Below, piece by piece: positions 27,504-38,554 of a stretch of DNA of 64,000 bases (the stretch's first letter is position 1; every line of letters begins with the position of its first letter). The stretch covers positions 1 through 64,000 of the forward strand of contig CAMESG010000001.1 in the NCBI GenBank assembly GCA_945936135.1, written 5' to 3'. Below the pieces are notes generated by a model. It was not told the origin of the DNA and did no database searches. It saw only the letters and a program-made list of their open reading frames with translations. The translations under genes were made by a program, and so were the position numbers. The DNA is from an uncultured Mollicutes bacterium (GTDB lineage: Bacteria > Bacillota_I > Bacilli_A > RFN20 > CAG-826).

Positions 27504-27514
<11 letters not shown>
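26354..27514 (+). CDS. Degenerate ABC-ATPase-like domain with four membrane helices
   Basis: A 386-residue protein. Residues 1-140 follow the outline of an ABC ATPase, but the key residues are gone. LVGENAGELARFLKAPG stands where Walker A would be, without GKS/T. GNLYFNDLNL is placed like the strand after it. FVFIDFSYLS stands where Walker B would be. No LSGGQ signature is present. A long acidic linker is followed by four membrane helices and a basic tail. I chose the ATG at 26354, 1 base after the C39 gene; an upstream start at 26303 would overlap it. It overlaps ybeY by 11 bases. The ATPase relationship is inference. Confidence 0.55.
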
Positions 27515-29248
<1,734 letters not shown>

Positions 29249-29262
<14 letters not shown>

Positions 29263-29980
29263 CGTCAAAAAGATAAAAGGAATCGTTATTCGCCTCGTGG
29301 ATTACAAGGAGGCGGATTTGATTGTGACCGCATTATCGGAGGAAGGGCTTCTTTCTTTTTATGCGCGCGGCGCGAGGAAATTGACCTCGAAGAACCAAGC
29401 GGCGTTGCAAAGCCTTGTCGAAAGCGAGTTTCTTCTTTCTTTATCGAGCCAAGGACTTGCGACCTTAAAGGAAGCAACGCCTTTGAAGAGCTTTTTGCCC
29501 AACGACTTTGAATCCTGCATCTATTCTTCTTTGCTTCTAGAAATCTTAACCCGTTTGATCGCCGAAGAAGACGCCTCTGGCCTATATTCTTCCTTCCGCT
29601 TCGTCTTGGAAGGGATAAACGATGGGAAAGATCCTTTGACGGGGGCTTTGATGTTCTTCGCGGAAGCCTTAACCCTGGCGGGAATCGGCCTAGAAGTTGA
29701 TTCCTGCGTCCTTTGCGGGGCAAAGAACAAGATTCGGACGGTTTCCTTTACAGAAGGGGGATACATTTGCGAGGATTGCTATGACCCCGAAAGCATGCAG
29801 ACCTATCCTTCGATGTATTTGAAAATTCTCCGTTATATCTTCAAGGCGCCCATCGAAGATTATGGACGCGTTGCTTTGGATAAGGACTACGGTTTAAGGG
29901 TTTTAAAAGGCCTATTGGACTACACAGAAGAGATGACGGGCGTCAAATTGCGTTCTTGCGACGCTTTGTTAGAAGCGTAG
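29249..29980 (+). CDS. recO: DNA repair protein RecO
   Basis: Mediator that loads RecA onto SSB-coated DNA. The N-terminal OB fold begins KIKGIVIRLVDYKEADLIV. The central helical part is followed by a zinc finger (CVLC and CEDC). 243 residues, normal. Its start overlaps the end of era. Two short inverted repeats and a promoter follow, before glyS. Confidence 0.94.
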
Positions 29981-29995
29981 TTCCCTCATAGAGGG

Positions 29996-30023
29996 TTGTT
30001 ATTGGGGCATATCCCCATACAAT
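29996..30023 (+). promoter_or_regulatory. glyS promoter with palindromic spacer
   Basis: TTGTTA (29996-30001), a 16-base spacer and TACAAT (30018-30023). The spacer contains the 15-base inverted repeat TGGGG-CATAT-CCCCA (30003-30017), which exactly fills the gap between the boxes and could be an operator. No T-box leader is present. Confidence 0.55.
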
Positions 30024-30063
30024 TTATCGATATCTTTCAGAGAAAGAAGAAAGGATTTCGCAC

Positions 30064-31449
30064 ATGTCTTCGCGATATACATTCGAACAAATCACGACCC
30101 ACCTCCAAGATGCGGGCTTCGTGTTCCAAGGATCCGCCATCTACGGCGGCTTGTCCAATACTTGGGATTATGGCCCTCTCGGGGCGGAAATGAAGCGCAA
30201 CATCCGCAATCTCTGGTGGAAGAAATTCGTCCAGGAGTCCCCAACCAACGTCGGCATCGACGCCGCGATTCTTATGAATCCCCGCGTTTGGGAAGCTACG
30301 GGCCACGTTTCCACCTTCAACGACCCGATGGTCGACTGCAAGGCCTGCAAAGCCCGCCACCGTGCCGATCAATTGATCAAAGGCCAATTCCCTGAGGCCG
30401 ATGTTGACGGCATGACCTTCGAGGAAATGGATGCCTTTATCAAGGATCACGACATTGTTTGCCCAGAATGCGGAAAGAAGGACTTCACTCCGATCCGCAA
30501 GTTCAACATGATGTTTAAGACCCATATCGGGGTTACCGAGGATGCTTCCAGCGTCGTTTACCTCCGTCCGGAGACCGCGCAGGGCGTTTTCGTGAACTTC
30601 AAGAACGTCCAACGCGTGACGCGTAAGAAGCTTCCGTTTGGTATCTGCAATACGGGCAAAAGCTTCCGCAATGAGATCACTCCGGGCAATTTCACCTTTC
30701 GCACGCGCGAATTTGAGCAGTGCGAGATGGAATTCTTCTGTAAGCCCGGAACCGATTTGGAATGGTTTGAATATTGGAAAGAATACTGCCGTACCTTCCT
30801 TTTCGAAGATTTGGGCGTGAAGAAGGACAGTCTTCGCTTCCGCGACCATGAACCTGCGGAGCTTGCCTTCTATTCCAAGGGCACGACGGACGTCGAATAC
30901 GACTTCCCAGGCATTGGCTGGGGCGAAATCCTCGGCGTTGCGGACCGCACCGATTACGATTTGAAGCGTCACGCCGAATATTCGAAGCAGGATTTAACCT
31001 ACTTTGACCCGGATACGAACGAGCGTTACCTCCCTTATTGTATCGAGCCGTCCATGGGCTTGGACCGTCTCTTCTTAATGGTGGCCATGGATGCTTACGA
31101 TGAGGAAACTCTTGAGAATGGCGAGACTCGTGTCGTGATGCATTTGAAACCGGCTCTTGCCCCCTATCAGGTCGCGGTCTTGCCCTTGTCCAAGAAACTC
31201 TCCGATTTGGCGAGAGAAGTTCATGCCTTGCTCGCGAAAGAATTCACCACGACTTTCGATGAAACGGGTTCCATCGGAAAACGCTACCGCCGCCAAGATG
31301 AGATCGGCACGCCTTATTGCGTCTGCGTCGACTTCCAGACCGCGGAAGACAATATGGTCACGATTCGCGATCGCGACACCATGCAACAAGTGCGCGTCCC
31401 GCTTGAAGGAATCGTTGATCATATTCGTGACATGATCCGCAAAGCATAA
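30064..31449 (+). CDS. glyS: Glycyl-tRNA synthetase, single-chain type
   Basis: Class II synthetase that charges tRNA-Gly. It is the alpha2-type single polypeptide (461 residues), not the two-subunit GlyQS form. It begins with [17 protein letters not shown], keeps motif 2 ([19 protein letters not shown]) and motif 3 (GLDRLFLM), and has a C-terminal anticodon-binding domain. CxxC pairs (CKAC, CPEC) in the insertion may bind zinc. An AAAGGA site precedes the ATG. Confidence 0.97.
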   Translation: MSSRYTFEQITTHLQDAGFVFQGSAIYGGLSNTWDYGPLGAEMKRNIRNLWWKKFVQESPTNVGIDAAILMNPRVWEATGHVSTFNDPMVDCKACKARHRADQLIKGQFPEADVDGMTFEEMDAFIKDHDIVCPECGKKDFTPIRKFNMMFKTHIGVTEDASSVVYLRPETAQGVFVNFKNVQRVTRKKLPFGICNTGKSFRNEITPGNFTFRTREFEQCEMEFFCKPGTDLEWFEYWKEYCRTFLFEDLGVKKDSLRFRDHEPAELAFYSKGTTDVEYDFPGIGWGEILGVADRTDYDLKRHAEYSKQDLTYFDPDTNERYLPYCIEPSMGLDRLFLMVAMDAYDEETLENGETRVVMHLKPALAPYQVAVLPLSKKLSDLAREVHALLAKEFTTTFDETGSIGKRYRRQDEIGTPYCVCVDFQTAEDNMVTIRDRDTMQQVRVPLEGIVDHIRDMIRKA

Positions 31450-31454
31450 GTAGA

Positions 31455-31484
31455 TTACTAGTAATTAATTAGTAGTTATATAAT
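31455..31484 (+). promoter_or_regulatory. dnaG promoter
   Basis: TTACTA (31455-31460) and TATAAT (31479-31484) with an 18-base spacer, about 27 bases before the dnaG start. The -10 box overlaps a copy of the TTAGTAGTT motif. Confidence 0.6.
31469..31483 (+). repeat. TTAGTAGTTATATAA element after glyS
   Basis: A copy of the dispersed motif, starting 20 bases after the glyS stop in the sense direction and overlapping the dnaG -10 box. Confidence 0.5.
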
Positions 31485-31511
31485 CATAGATTATAAAGAA
31501 AGGAGGTAAAT

Positions 31512-33320
31512 ATGTACGACCACCAACTCGTTGAAGACTTATTAAAGAACGCCGACATCGTTGACGTCGTTCGTCATTACCTCCAAGGCAGCCTTATCAA
31601 AAAAGGAAAGAATTACGCCGCGGTTTGCCCCTTCCATGACGACCATGATCCCTCTTTGTCGGTCAATACCGACCTGCAGATCTATAAATGCTTCGTGTGC
31701 GGGCATGGCGGTAACGCCATTCGCTTCGTGCAAGAATACGAAAAGATCTCTTTTCCGGAAGCCATCCGGAAAACCGCCGAAATCGTCGGATTTCATGATC
31801 CCAGGCTGCTTTCTTCGCTTCCGGTTGCAAAAATCGACCCTGAGAAGAAACGCCTTTACGATTGCATCGTGGACGCGCAAACCTTCTACGCCTATATGCT
31901 TTCTACCTCCGAAGGCAAAGCCGCGAAGGACTATTTGGCAAAACGTGGTATGGATGATGGGATCATCGAACAATTCGGGATCGGTTACGCCCCGGCGGAT
32001 GGAGCGAAGACAATTTCCTTCTTGCAAAGCAAGGGGCACTCGTTAAAATCCATCGAAGATATCGGCATTGGTTTGCCCAACGGCATCGATCTAAAGGATC
32101 GCAATGCCGGGCGCATCACCTTCCCGCTAAAAGATGCCAAAGGACGGGTTGTCGGGTTCTCCGCTCGACAACTCATTAAGGATCCAAACAGCGGTAAATA
32201 CGTGAATTCGCCCGAAACGCCGATTTTCCACAAGGGAAGCGTGCTTTATAACTATCATAACGTTTCCGAAACAGCACGTCGCGAAGGCTATTGCTATGTT
32301 TTGGAAGGGTTTATGGACGTTATTGCCTTAGACCGGGCCGGTTTGAAGAACGCGGTGGCCTTGATGGGCACGGCCTTGACCGAAGAACAAGTTCAAATGC
32401 TAAGGAAACTTGGCTGCGAGATCCGCTTGTGCCTCGATGGAGATAACGCCGGGCAAATGGGCATGATGAAGGCGATTTCGCTCTTCACGAAAGCCAAAGT
32501 GCCCTACCGCATCGTCGATTACGGCGGAGACCAACGCGACCCGGACGACATTTTCCAAGAAGAAGGAAAGGACGCTCTTTGCAAGAAGATGGAGCATCTC
32601 TCCGACGGCCTTGAATTCCAATTGTCGTATTACGCGAACGTCAAAAAACTCTCGACCACGGAGGAAAAAGGAGCGGTCATTCGCCATTTTGCCCCTCTAT
32701 TTGCCCTAGAAGACGAATTGACGAAGGAAAACCACATCGCAAAGCTCGCCAAAGCCCTGGACTTCGAGCCAAGCGCCTTGCGTTTGCTTGTCCAAAAGGC
32801 AGGAAAAGAAGGCGGAGAAGAAGGAAACGTGCGCTTCTCAAGGCAGAATAGGATCTCACCTAACGCGGCGATGGCGGGACGAACCGCCAATCGTCTAGCC
32901 AAGGCCGAAGACACGATCCTCTATTACGCTTTGAGCTCGGAAGAAGCGAGAGCCTTCCTTCAAAACGAGGACAATCCCTTGTTTTCGACGGTCAAGCGCA
33001 ATTTGATCTTCTATATCCTCGATTACGCGAAAAACAACGAGGAGTTCGATATTCGCGGTTTGATGTCCTACATCGAATCGCAAGATCCAGAAGAAGAATA
33101 CAGCGGCCTGATCGCCGATCTATCGACGAGAAAGAAAGCGATGCTTCCCTATTCCGAACGCCAAATCCGAGATTGCCAAAAGGCGATCCTGGAAGAAAAA
33201 GATAAGGCAAGAAGCACCTTCCATACGGAAAAGGCCCTCGAAAGCGGAGATAAGGACACGATCCTTGCCGCCATCAACGCCGTGACGGAGAAAAACCGTG
33301 AGCGGTGGAAAAAGAAATAA
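31512..33320 (+). CDS. dnaG: DNA primase DnaG
   Basis: Makes RNA primers at the replication fork. The zinc domain has Cys39, His42, Cys60 and Cys63 (CPFHDDHDPS, CFVCGHGGN). The Toprim core has VLEGFMDVIAL and LCLDGDNAG. A C-terminal helicase-binding region completes 602 residues. AAAGGAGG precedes the ATG. It leads a macromolecular-synthesis operon with rpoD, the second sigma gene and trmK. Confidence 0.97.
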   Translation: MYDHQLVEDLLKNADIVDVVRHYLQGSLIKKGKNYAAVCPFHDDHDPSLSVNTDLQIYKCFVCGHGGNAIRFVQEYEKISFPEAIRKTAEIVGFHDPRLLSSLPVAKIDPEKKRLYDCIVDAQTFYAYMLSTSEGKAAKDYLAKRGMDDGIIEQFGIGYAPADGAKTISFLQSKGHSLKSIEDIGIGLPNGIDLKDRNAGRITFPLKDAKGRVVGFSARQLIKDPNSGKYVNSPETPIFHKGSVLYNYHNVSETARREGYCYVLEGFMDVIALDRAGLKNAVALMGTALTEEQVQMLRKLGCEIRLCLDGDNAGQMGMMKAISLFTKAKVPYRIVDYGGDQRDPDDIFQEEGKDALCKKMEHLSDGLEFQLSYYANVKKLSTTEEKGAVIRHFAPLFALEDELTKENHIAKLAKALDFEPSALRLLVQKAGKEGGEEGNVRFSRQNRISPNAAMAGRTANRLAKAEDTILYYALSSEEARAFLQNEDNPLFSTVKRNLIFYILDYAKNNEEFDIRGLMSYIESQDPEEEYSGLIADLSTRKKAMLPYSERQIRDCQKAILEEKDKARSTFHTEKALESGDKDTILAAINAVTEKNRERWKKK

Positions 33321-33329
33321 ACAATCACC

Positions 33330-33342
33330 TCGCGAATCGCGA
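33330..33342. repeat. TCGCGA-A-TCGCGA palindrome before rpoD
   Basis: Two TCGCGA hexamers separated by one base, in the gap between dnaG and rpoD. It forms a 13-base palindrome next to the ribosome site and may mark RNA processing or simply be chance. Confidence 0.3.
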
Positions 33343-33359
33343 AGTAAGGGAGAATGAAC

Positions 33360-34691
33360 ATGCCGAACAAAAAGACGAAAACCCAAGAAGAAATCAAGAA
33401 AGAGGAAGCGGAAGAAACGATTACCCTTTTTGATGACGACGCGGACGAAGAAACCTGCGCCTCCGCCGAAGCAAAGCTTCTCGAAGATGGGAAGAGCGCC
33501 GGCGAGTTGAGCATGGAAGAAATCCATCTCGCGCTCGATAAGTTCGATTTGACCGCGGAAGCGTTCGACCAAGCGATTGAAAAGCTTAAAAAAGCCGGTA
33601 TCAGCATCGAATCCTCCGATGATGAGGAAGAAGATGTGCCAGAAGATTTCGAAGCCATGGCCGTCGAAGAGGAAGAAGAACTCGAAGAGGAAGTAGATCT
33701 CGAAGAAGATGCGGTCGATAGCGAGGAAGCGGAAGCGGCGAACATGAGTGAAGCCGACCTCAACCACATGACGATCGGCGAAGTCAAAAACAACGACGCC
33801 GTGAAGATGTACCTCAAGGAAATCGGCAAGGTCAACTTGCTGAATCCGAAGGAAGAGCCGGAACTCGCGAAGGCGATCATCGTCGGAAATGCCCCGAACG
33901 CCACCGAGGAAGAAAAGGAGGCCGGACGCCTCGCCAAAGAGAAACTGATCACCGCGAACCTCCGTCTCGTCATCTCCATCGCCAAACACTACATCGGCCG
34001 CGGCATGCAATTGCTCGACCTCATCCAAGAAGGCAACATGGGCTTGATCAAAGCCGTTGAAAAGTTTGACTACACCAAAGGTTTCAAATTCTCAACCTAC
34101 GCTACGTGGTGGATTCGTCAGGCGATCACCCGCGCGATTGCGGACCAAGCGCGAACGATCCGCATCCCGGTTCACATGGTGGAAACCATCAACAAGATGA
34201 CGCGTGTGCAACGCCAACTCGTCCAGGAGCTAGGCCGCGATCCGACCGCCGAAGAGATCTCCGAGAAGATGGAAGGCGCTTTGAGCCCGGAAAAGATCCG
34301 CGAAATCCAACGCATCGCCTTGGAACCCGTTTCCCTTGAAACCCCGATCGGCGAAGAAGACGATTCTCACCTTGGGGACTTTATTGAAGACAAGGAGTCT
34401 GAATCGCCCGTCGAGTATGCGACGAAGGCCATGAAGAAGGAAGCCTTGCTCGAAATCATGAAGGAATTGACCCCGAAGGAAGAGAAAGTCCTCCGCCTTC
34501 GTTATGGTCTAGACGACAGCCGTCCCCGCACCCTTGAAGAAGTCGGCCGCCAATTCCAAGTCACCCGTGAGCGCATTCGTCAAATCGAAGCCAAGGCGAT
34601 TCGCAAGCTTCGCCACCCGGCCCGCATCAAGCGTCTAGGCGACGCCCGCGATACGGCCTTCTTGAGCAATTTGCCCGATACCAACGAATAA
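33360..34691 (+). CDS. rpoD: Primary sigma factor RpoD (SigA)
   Basis: Housekeeping sigma-70. I chose the ATG at 33360, 8 bases from AAGGGA; an ATG at 33354 is too close to it. 443 residues: a basic head, a region 1.1-like part (about 45-85), a very acidic linker, region 1.2 ([13 protein letters not shown]), region 2 with [20 protein letters not shown], region 3, and region 4 with [20 protein letters not shown]. The core promoter residues are conserved, which fits the TTGACA/TATAAT promoters seen here. The next gene is its paralogue, with 1 base between. Confidence 0.98.
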   Translation: MPNKKTKTQEEIKKEEAEETITLFDDDADEETCASAEAKLLEDGKSAGELSMEEIHLALDKFDLTAEAFDQAIEKLKKAGISIESSDDEEEDVPEDFEAMAVEEEEELEEEVDLEEDAVDSEEAEAANMSEADLNHMTIGEVKNNDAVKMYLKEIGKVNLLNPKEEPELAKAIIVGNAPNATEEEKEAGRLAKEKLITANLRLVISIAKHYIGRGMQLLDLIQEGNMGLIKAVEKFDYTKGFKFSTYATWWIRQAITRAIADQARTIRIPVHMVETINKMTRVQRQLVQELGRDPTAEEISEKMEGALSPEKIREIQRIALEPVSLETPIGEEDDSHLGDFIEDKESESPVEYATKAMKKEALLEIMKELTPKEEKVLRLRYGLDDSRPRTLEEVGRQFQVTRERIRQIEAKAIRKLRHPARIKRLGDARDTAFLSNLPDTNE

Positions 34692-34692
34692 A

Positions 34693-35565
34693 ATGCCCTC
34701 TTCCCGTCTTGAGAAAGAAAACGTCTCTTTCCTTAACGAAGGAAGGGCGTTTTATTTTTCTTCCTTGCAACAAGCACCCGTCTTAAGCGATGAAGAAGAG
34801 GCTCATCTCCTTTCCGCCTTCCAAAAAGGAAAGAAGGAAGATGCTTCTCAAGAAGAAAAGGACGCTTCGAGGAAAGCCAGAGAAGAGCTCTCTTCCTCCT
34901 TGCTTCCCATGGTCGTTATGCTCGCTGGGCAATATGAATCGCCTTACGCGAGTTTCATGGATCTTGCTTCCGCGGGCCATCAAAGCTTGCTCTCGGCGCT
35001 AGATGCCTATGACGCTTCAAAAGAAACGAAACTATCGACCTTTGCTTACGTTTCGATCCAAAACGGGATGCGTTCGTTCTTGAAGAAGGAACTAAAGGAA
35101 GCAAACCTCCAAAACATTCCCTACGAGATGTATCAAAGGATCAAAGAAACGCAGACCGACCTTGAAGAAAGAGGCTTAACCGCGGATGCCGAGGCCATCG
35201 CCTCAATTCAAAAAGACATCTCGATGGAAATCATTGAAAAAGCCCTTTCTAGCGCCACTTCCTTGGTGTCGTTGGACAAACCGAAATCTTCGGGCGAGAC
35301 TTCCTTGCTAAATTCCATCGCCTCTTCCGCCCCGCTTCCTAGCGATCTATTGGATCAAGAGGAAACGATACGGAGGCTTGACGAGGCCTTCACGAGTTTA
35401 AGCCCAAAAGAGCGGTTTGTCCTCGCTTCGGTCTATGGGCTAGAGGGGCAAAGGAAGAAAACGATGAAAGAAATCGGGAAGACCCTTTCCTTGAGTGGGG
35501 AAAGGATCCGGCAAATCAAACTGCAAGCGCTCCATAAGCTGCGCTTGGCCTTCTTAAGGAGATAA
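34693..35565 (+). CDS. Diverged sigma-70 paralogue next to rpoD
   Basis: A 290-residue sigma factor-like protein. Region 1.2-like LSDEEEAHLL lies at 31-40 and region 2 at about 62-132. The DNA-melting part reads KLSTFAYVSIQNGMRSF where RpoD has [17 protein letters not shown], so the tandem Trp and the -10-contacting Gln/Arg are replaced. Region 4 (about 227-285) keeps SGERIRQIKLQALHKL. It shares with this RpoD an inserted stretch (EEK-A-R-A-EL pattern), which points to a local duplication. There is no region 1.1. It probably directs polymerase to other promoters; targets are unknown. Confidence 0.8.
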   Translation: MPSSRLEKENVSFLNEGRAFYFSSLQQAPVLSDEEEAHLLSAFQKGKKEDASQEEKDASRKAREELSSSLLPMVVMLAGQYESPYASFMDLASAGHQSLLSALDAYDASKETKLSTFAYVSIQNGMRSFLKKELKEANLQNIPYEMYQRIKETQTDLEERGLTADAEAIASIQKDISMEIIEKALSSATSLVSLDKPKSSGETSLLNSIASSAPLPSDLLDQEETIRRLDEAFTSLSPKERFVLASVYGLEGQRKKTMKEIGKTLSLSGERIRQIKLQALHKLRLAFLRR

Positions 35566-35567
35566 CG

Positions 35568-36245
35568 ATGGCGAGAAAACTGTCCAAACGGCTTCAAACG
35601 ATCGCGGATTTGGTCGAACCCGGCTGCTTTTTGGCGGACGTCGGCAGTGATCACGCCCTTTTGCCGATCCATCTTGTCCAAAGCGGCAAGATCTCCTGGG
35701 CGATGGCCATCGAGAACAAGATCGGCCCCTTCCTTCATATGTCCGCGGCGATCAAAGATGCCGAATTGAACGCCAAGATCTTCGCATCGAAAAGCGATGG
35801 CATCAGCGTGCTCGCGGATGGGGTGAATGCCCTTGCCGTCTGCGGCATGGGTGGCTTATTGAGCTGTAAAATCCTCGAAAGCCACCCCGAGAACCTTCAA
35901 AACATTCAATCCATCGTCACCGATCCGCATCGTGATCTAGAGGCAGTCCGTAGAAGGGTCACGGCCTTGGGCTACTATATTGACGATGAGCGCATGGTCT
36001 ACGAAGATAAGATCTATTATTCGATCATCCGGTTCAAAAAAGGAAAGCCTAGCAGGCCCTATGCCCTCGCGGATTACCTCTTTGGGCCGATTCTTCGCAA
36101 AAGAAGGGATGAGGTCTTTCTCGAATGGTTGGAAGCGCAGTTAAAGAAAATCAACGCGATTCTCAACAAAAACTTAGGAAAAGAAGCGAGAAGCAAGTAT
36201 TTGGCCTTGTACCGTTTGGTGCGAGACGAAATCGCAAAGAAGTAG
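35568..36245 (+). CDS. trmK: tRNA (adenine22-N1)-methyltransferase TrmK
   Basis: Methylates A22 of tRNA. The SAM-binding start is FLADVGSDHALLPIHLV, followed by CGMGGLLSCKIL as the catalytic-pocket segment, and the C-terminal coiled coil typical of TrmK (about 165-225). 225 residues. In Bacilli trmK follows sigA; here the second sigma gene has been placed between them. A GGAG site lies inside the end of that gene. Confidence 0.93.
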   Translation: MARKLSKRLQTIADLVEPGCFLADVGSDHALLPIHLVQSGKISWAMAIENKIGPFLHMSAAIKDAELNAKIFASKSDGISVLADGVNALAVCGMGGLLSCKILESHPENLQNIQSIVTDPHRDLEAVRRRVTALGYYIDDERMVYEDKIYYSIIRFKKGKPSRPYALADYLFGPILRKRRDEVFLEWLEAQLKKINAILNKNLGKEARSKYLALYRLVRDEIAKK

Positions 36246-36246
36246 C

Positions 36247-37095
36247 TTATATCGTTTCCAAAGCTTTTTTCACCCGTTCATAGACTTCCGATGGAGTCGA
36301 GGCGCCGCTTGCAAGAGCGACGCTTTTCTTTCCTTCAAGAGGAAGCCTAGAAAGCTCGTTTTCATCGAGGATCAAATAGGAAGGTATTCCTCTTTCTTTC
36401 CCGATTTCCACGAGCTTCCGAGAGTTATTCGAATGAGCGCTTCCCAAGACGATCAGCATTTCGGTATCCAAAGGAAGGTTTTTGATGGCTTGTTGACGGA
36501 TCTTTGTTGCATCGCAACGGGAAGGAAGAGCGTGAACGATGGAATAATGGTTTTGCAATTCTTCCAGCCCCTTCTCCCATTCCTCTTCGGAAAGGGTCGT
36601 TTGGGCAAGAAGCGAGGCCTTATCCCCGTTTTCTTTGCAAATCGGATCTTCCGCGTCAAGGAAAATCGCGTCAGGGCAATTCGCGAGGAACCCTTCGGAT
36701 TCCAAATGCCCTTTGATCCCGAGGTAATAAAGGGGGCGAACGGCGTTGAGGGCCAATTTCTCGTTTTCCAGGACAAAAGGACAGGTCGCATCAATCTCAA
36801 TAAGCCCTCTTTCCAGAGAAATTTCATGGAATCTTCTTGGGTGCCCGTGCGCCGAATAGACGATCACGTCCCCTTTTTCCCTTTGTTCCAATTGCTCTTC
36901 TAGAGGCGCCTTCCGTTCATCGAGGAGGAATAAGCCTTTTTCCTTCAAGGCCGCGACCGCGAATTCGTTGTGGACGATCATCCCGAGGAGATAGACATTC
37001 TGGTCTGGGTACTTGGTTTTTGCTTCCCAAGCGACCTTCAACGCGCGGAAAACGCCCTGGCAATAACCGTGAGGATGAACAACCTGAACCTTCAT
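36247..37095 (-). CDS. ispH: HMB-PP reductase IspH (LytB)
   Basis: Last enzyme of the MEP pathway, making IPP and DMAPP. The iron-sulfur ligands Cys12 (HGYCQGV), Cys105 (ATCPFV) and Cys194 (RCDATK) are all there, as are the substrate residues VHNE and SAHG. 282 residues. It converges with trmK (1-base gap) and diverges from the DEAD-box helicase gene. dxs and ispG are also in the window. Confidence 0.96.
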   Translation of the reverse strand: MKVQVVHPHGYCQGVFRALKVAWEAKTKYPDQNVYLLGMIVHNEFAVAALKEKGLFLLDERKAPLEEQLEQREKGDVIVYSAHGHPRRFHEISLERGLIEIDATCPFVLENEKLALNAVRPLYYLGIKGHLESEGFLANCPDAIFLDAEDPICKENGDKASLLAQTTLSEEEWEKGLEELQNHYSIVHALPSRCDATKIRQQAIKNLPLDTEMLIVLGSAHSNNSRKLVEIGKERGIPSYLILDENELSRLPLEGKKSVALASGASTPSEVYERVKKALETI

Positions 37096-37118
37096 GGCTC
37101 TATTTTCCGCCTTAAAGC

Positions 37119-37147
37119 GTGAAAAGAGAAGGAAGTTTGTTTATAAT
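37119..37147 (+). promoter_or_regulatory. Promoter of the DEAD-box helicase gene
   Basis: GTGAAA (37119-37124), a 17-base spacer and TATAAT (37142-37147). The ATG comes 10 bases after the -10 box and no Shine-Dalgarno sequence is present. The predicted leader is about 3-4 bases. Confidence 0.65.
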
Positions 37148-37157
37148 TCACCTCGAT

Positions 37158-38549
37158 ATGAGCAGCTTCAAAGAATTTGATTTGTCCAAAGAATTGGTTT
37201 CCGCCCTCGAAAAGCTAGGCTACGCCTCGCCTTCGCCCGTCCAAAGCCGGGTGATTCCCCAGGCGTTGCGCGGGAAATCCCTTGTTTGCCAAAGCGAGAC
37301 GGGTTCGGGCAAAACCCATAGTTATCTGATTCCGATGCTTGCGAAGACCGATCTCACGTTGACGCGTCTTCAAAACATCGTCATCTGCCCGAGCCGCGAA
37401 CTCGCGCGCCAGGTTTACGATTTTCTTTGCGAGTTCCAACGTTTCTTCCCAAGATTGAAGGTTCGCCTTTATTCTTCCGAACAAGACGTGAGCCAAAATA
37501 AGGAAGGGTCATCGATTCCTCCCCATTTTGCGATCGGCACCCCCGGGCGTTTGAAGGAGATCCTAAGCGCTTCCTATAGCTTTGGTCTTCATGGTGTTCG
37601 CCGCGTCGTCATGGATGAAGCGGACATGCTTTTGGAGCTTGGCTACTTCGAGGATATCGACGAAGTCTATTCAAAACTTCCGGAAAACGTCCAAACAATG
37701 GTTTTTTCGGCGACGATGAACGAAGCCTTGAAGGCGCAGTTAGAACGCTACATCGGCAGCGAATTCCTGTTTCAAGGCGAGAAAGCCAAGACCAGCAGCC
37801 GCGTTTTACATCACTTTGTGAACATTAAGCACATCGGGACGAACGAAGCCCTCGTCCGTTTCCTCAAGATCCGCAACCCCTATTTCGCCCTGGTCTTCGC
37901 CTCGAAGAAGGATACGGTCAAAGCGACCTACGAATACCTTCGCAACAACGGGGTGGAGGTCGTTTTGTTCTCCGGCGATTTGGATCAAAGAGAGCGCAAG
38001 CAGGCCATCCGCCGCATCCGCAGCAACAAATACGCGGTCGTCGTCTCTAGCGACCTTCTTGCCCGTGGCATCGATCTAGAGGACGTAAGCGACGTCATCA
38101 GTTTGGATCTCCCGAAGGACCTTTCCTATTATTACCATCGCGCCGGACGGACCGGGCGCTTCGATAAAACCGGCGATTCCTGGATTTTCTACAATGCCGA
38201 TAGCACCAGGCGGTGCTTGGAACTCCAAAGCCAAGGCTTGGTCTACGATAACTACATCTTGAAGGCGGACGCTTTGGATGTCGATGACATCGGCGTCGAG
38301 AAAAAGAAGCGCCACGACGGGAAGAAAGAGTTCTCGGACGATGAAAAGCGCGACGTGAAGCGCGCGAAGATCGAATCAAGAAGCGACAAGGTCAAGCCTG
38401 GATACAAGCGGAAACAAAAGCTTGCTGTGGAACGCGTCAAAAACAAATACCGCCGCAAAGCCATCCAAAAGGCCGTCAAAGCCAAGAAGGATGAGCGTTA
38501 CGCGGAAAGGGCAAGACGCAAAAGGGCAAGAGAAGAAGCAAACAAATAA
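37158..38549 (+). CDS. DEAD-box RNA helicase
   Basis: ATP-dependent RNA helicase, probably for ribosome assembly or mRNA decay. Q motif SPSPVQSRVIPQA, Walker A SETGSGKT, the PSRELA block, GTPGRL, DEAD (VMDEADML), SAT and the motif VI block HRAGRTGRFD are complete. A Lys/Arg-rich tail of about 80 residues follows the core, as in CshA/B-type helicases. I start it at 37158 (463 residues); the frame is open to 37119, but that lies within the promoter. Confidence 0.95.
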   Translation: MSSFKEFDLSKELVSALEKLGYASPSPVQSRVIPQALRGKSLVCQSETGSGKTHSYLIPMLAKTDLTLTRLQNIVICPSRELARQVYDFLCEFQRFFPRLKVRLYSSEQDVSQNKEGSSIPPHFAIGTPGRLKEILSASYSFGLHGVRRVVMDEADMLLELGYFEDIDEVYSKLPENVQTMVFSATMNEALKAQLERYIGSEFLFQGEKAKTSSRVLHHFVNIKHIGTNEALVRFLKIRNPYFALVFASKKDTVKATYEYLRNNGVEVVLFSGDLDQRERKQAIRRIRSNKYAVVVSSDLLARGIDLEDVSDVISLDLPKDLSYYYHRAGRTGRFDKTGDSWIFYNADSTRRCLELQSQGLVYDNYILKADALDVDDIGVEKKKRHDGKKEFSDDEKRDVKRAKIESRSDKVKPGYKRKQKLAVERVKNKYRRKAIQKAVKAKKDERYAERARRKRAREEANK

Positions 38550-38554
38550 AGATC

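Noticed and set aside
29981-30063. T-box riboswitch upstream of glyS
   Set aside because: The leader is under 85 bases and lacks the conserved T-box core; only two short inverted repeats are present.
33120-34028. 302-codon minus frame rich in Phe and Ser
   Set aside because: Mirror of the Glu/Lys-rich rpoD head; its composition is explained by that.
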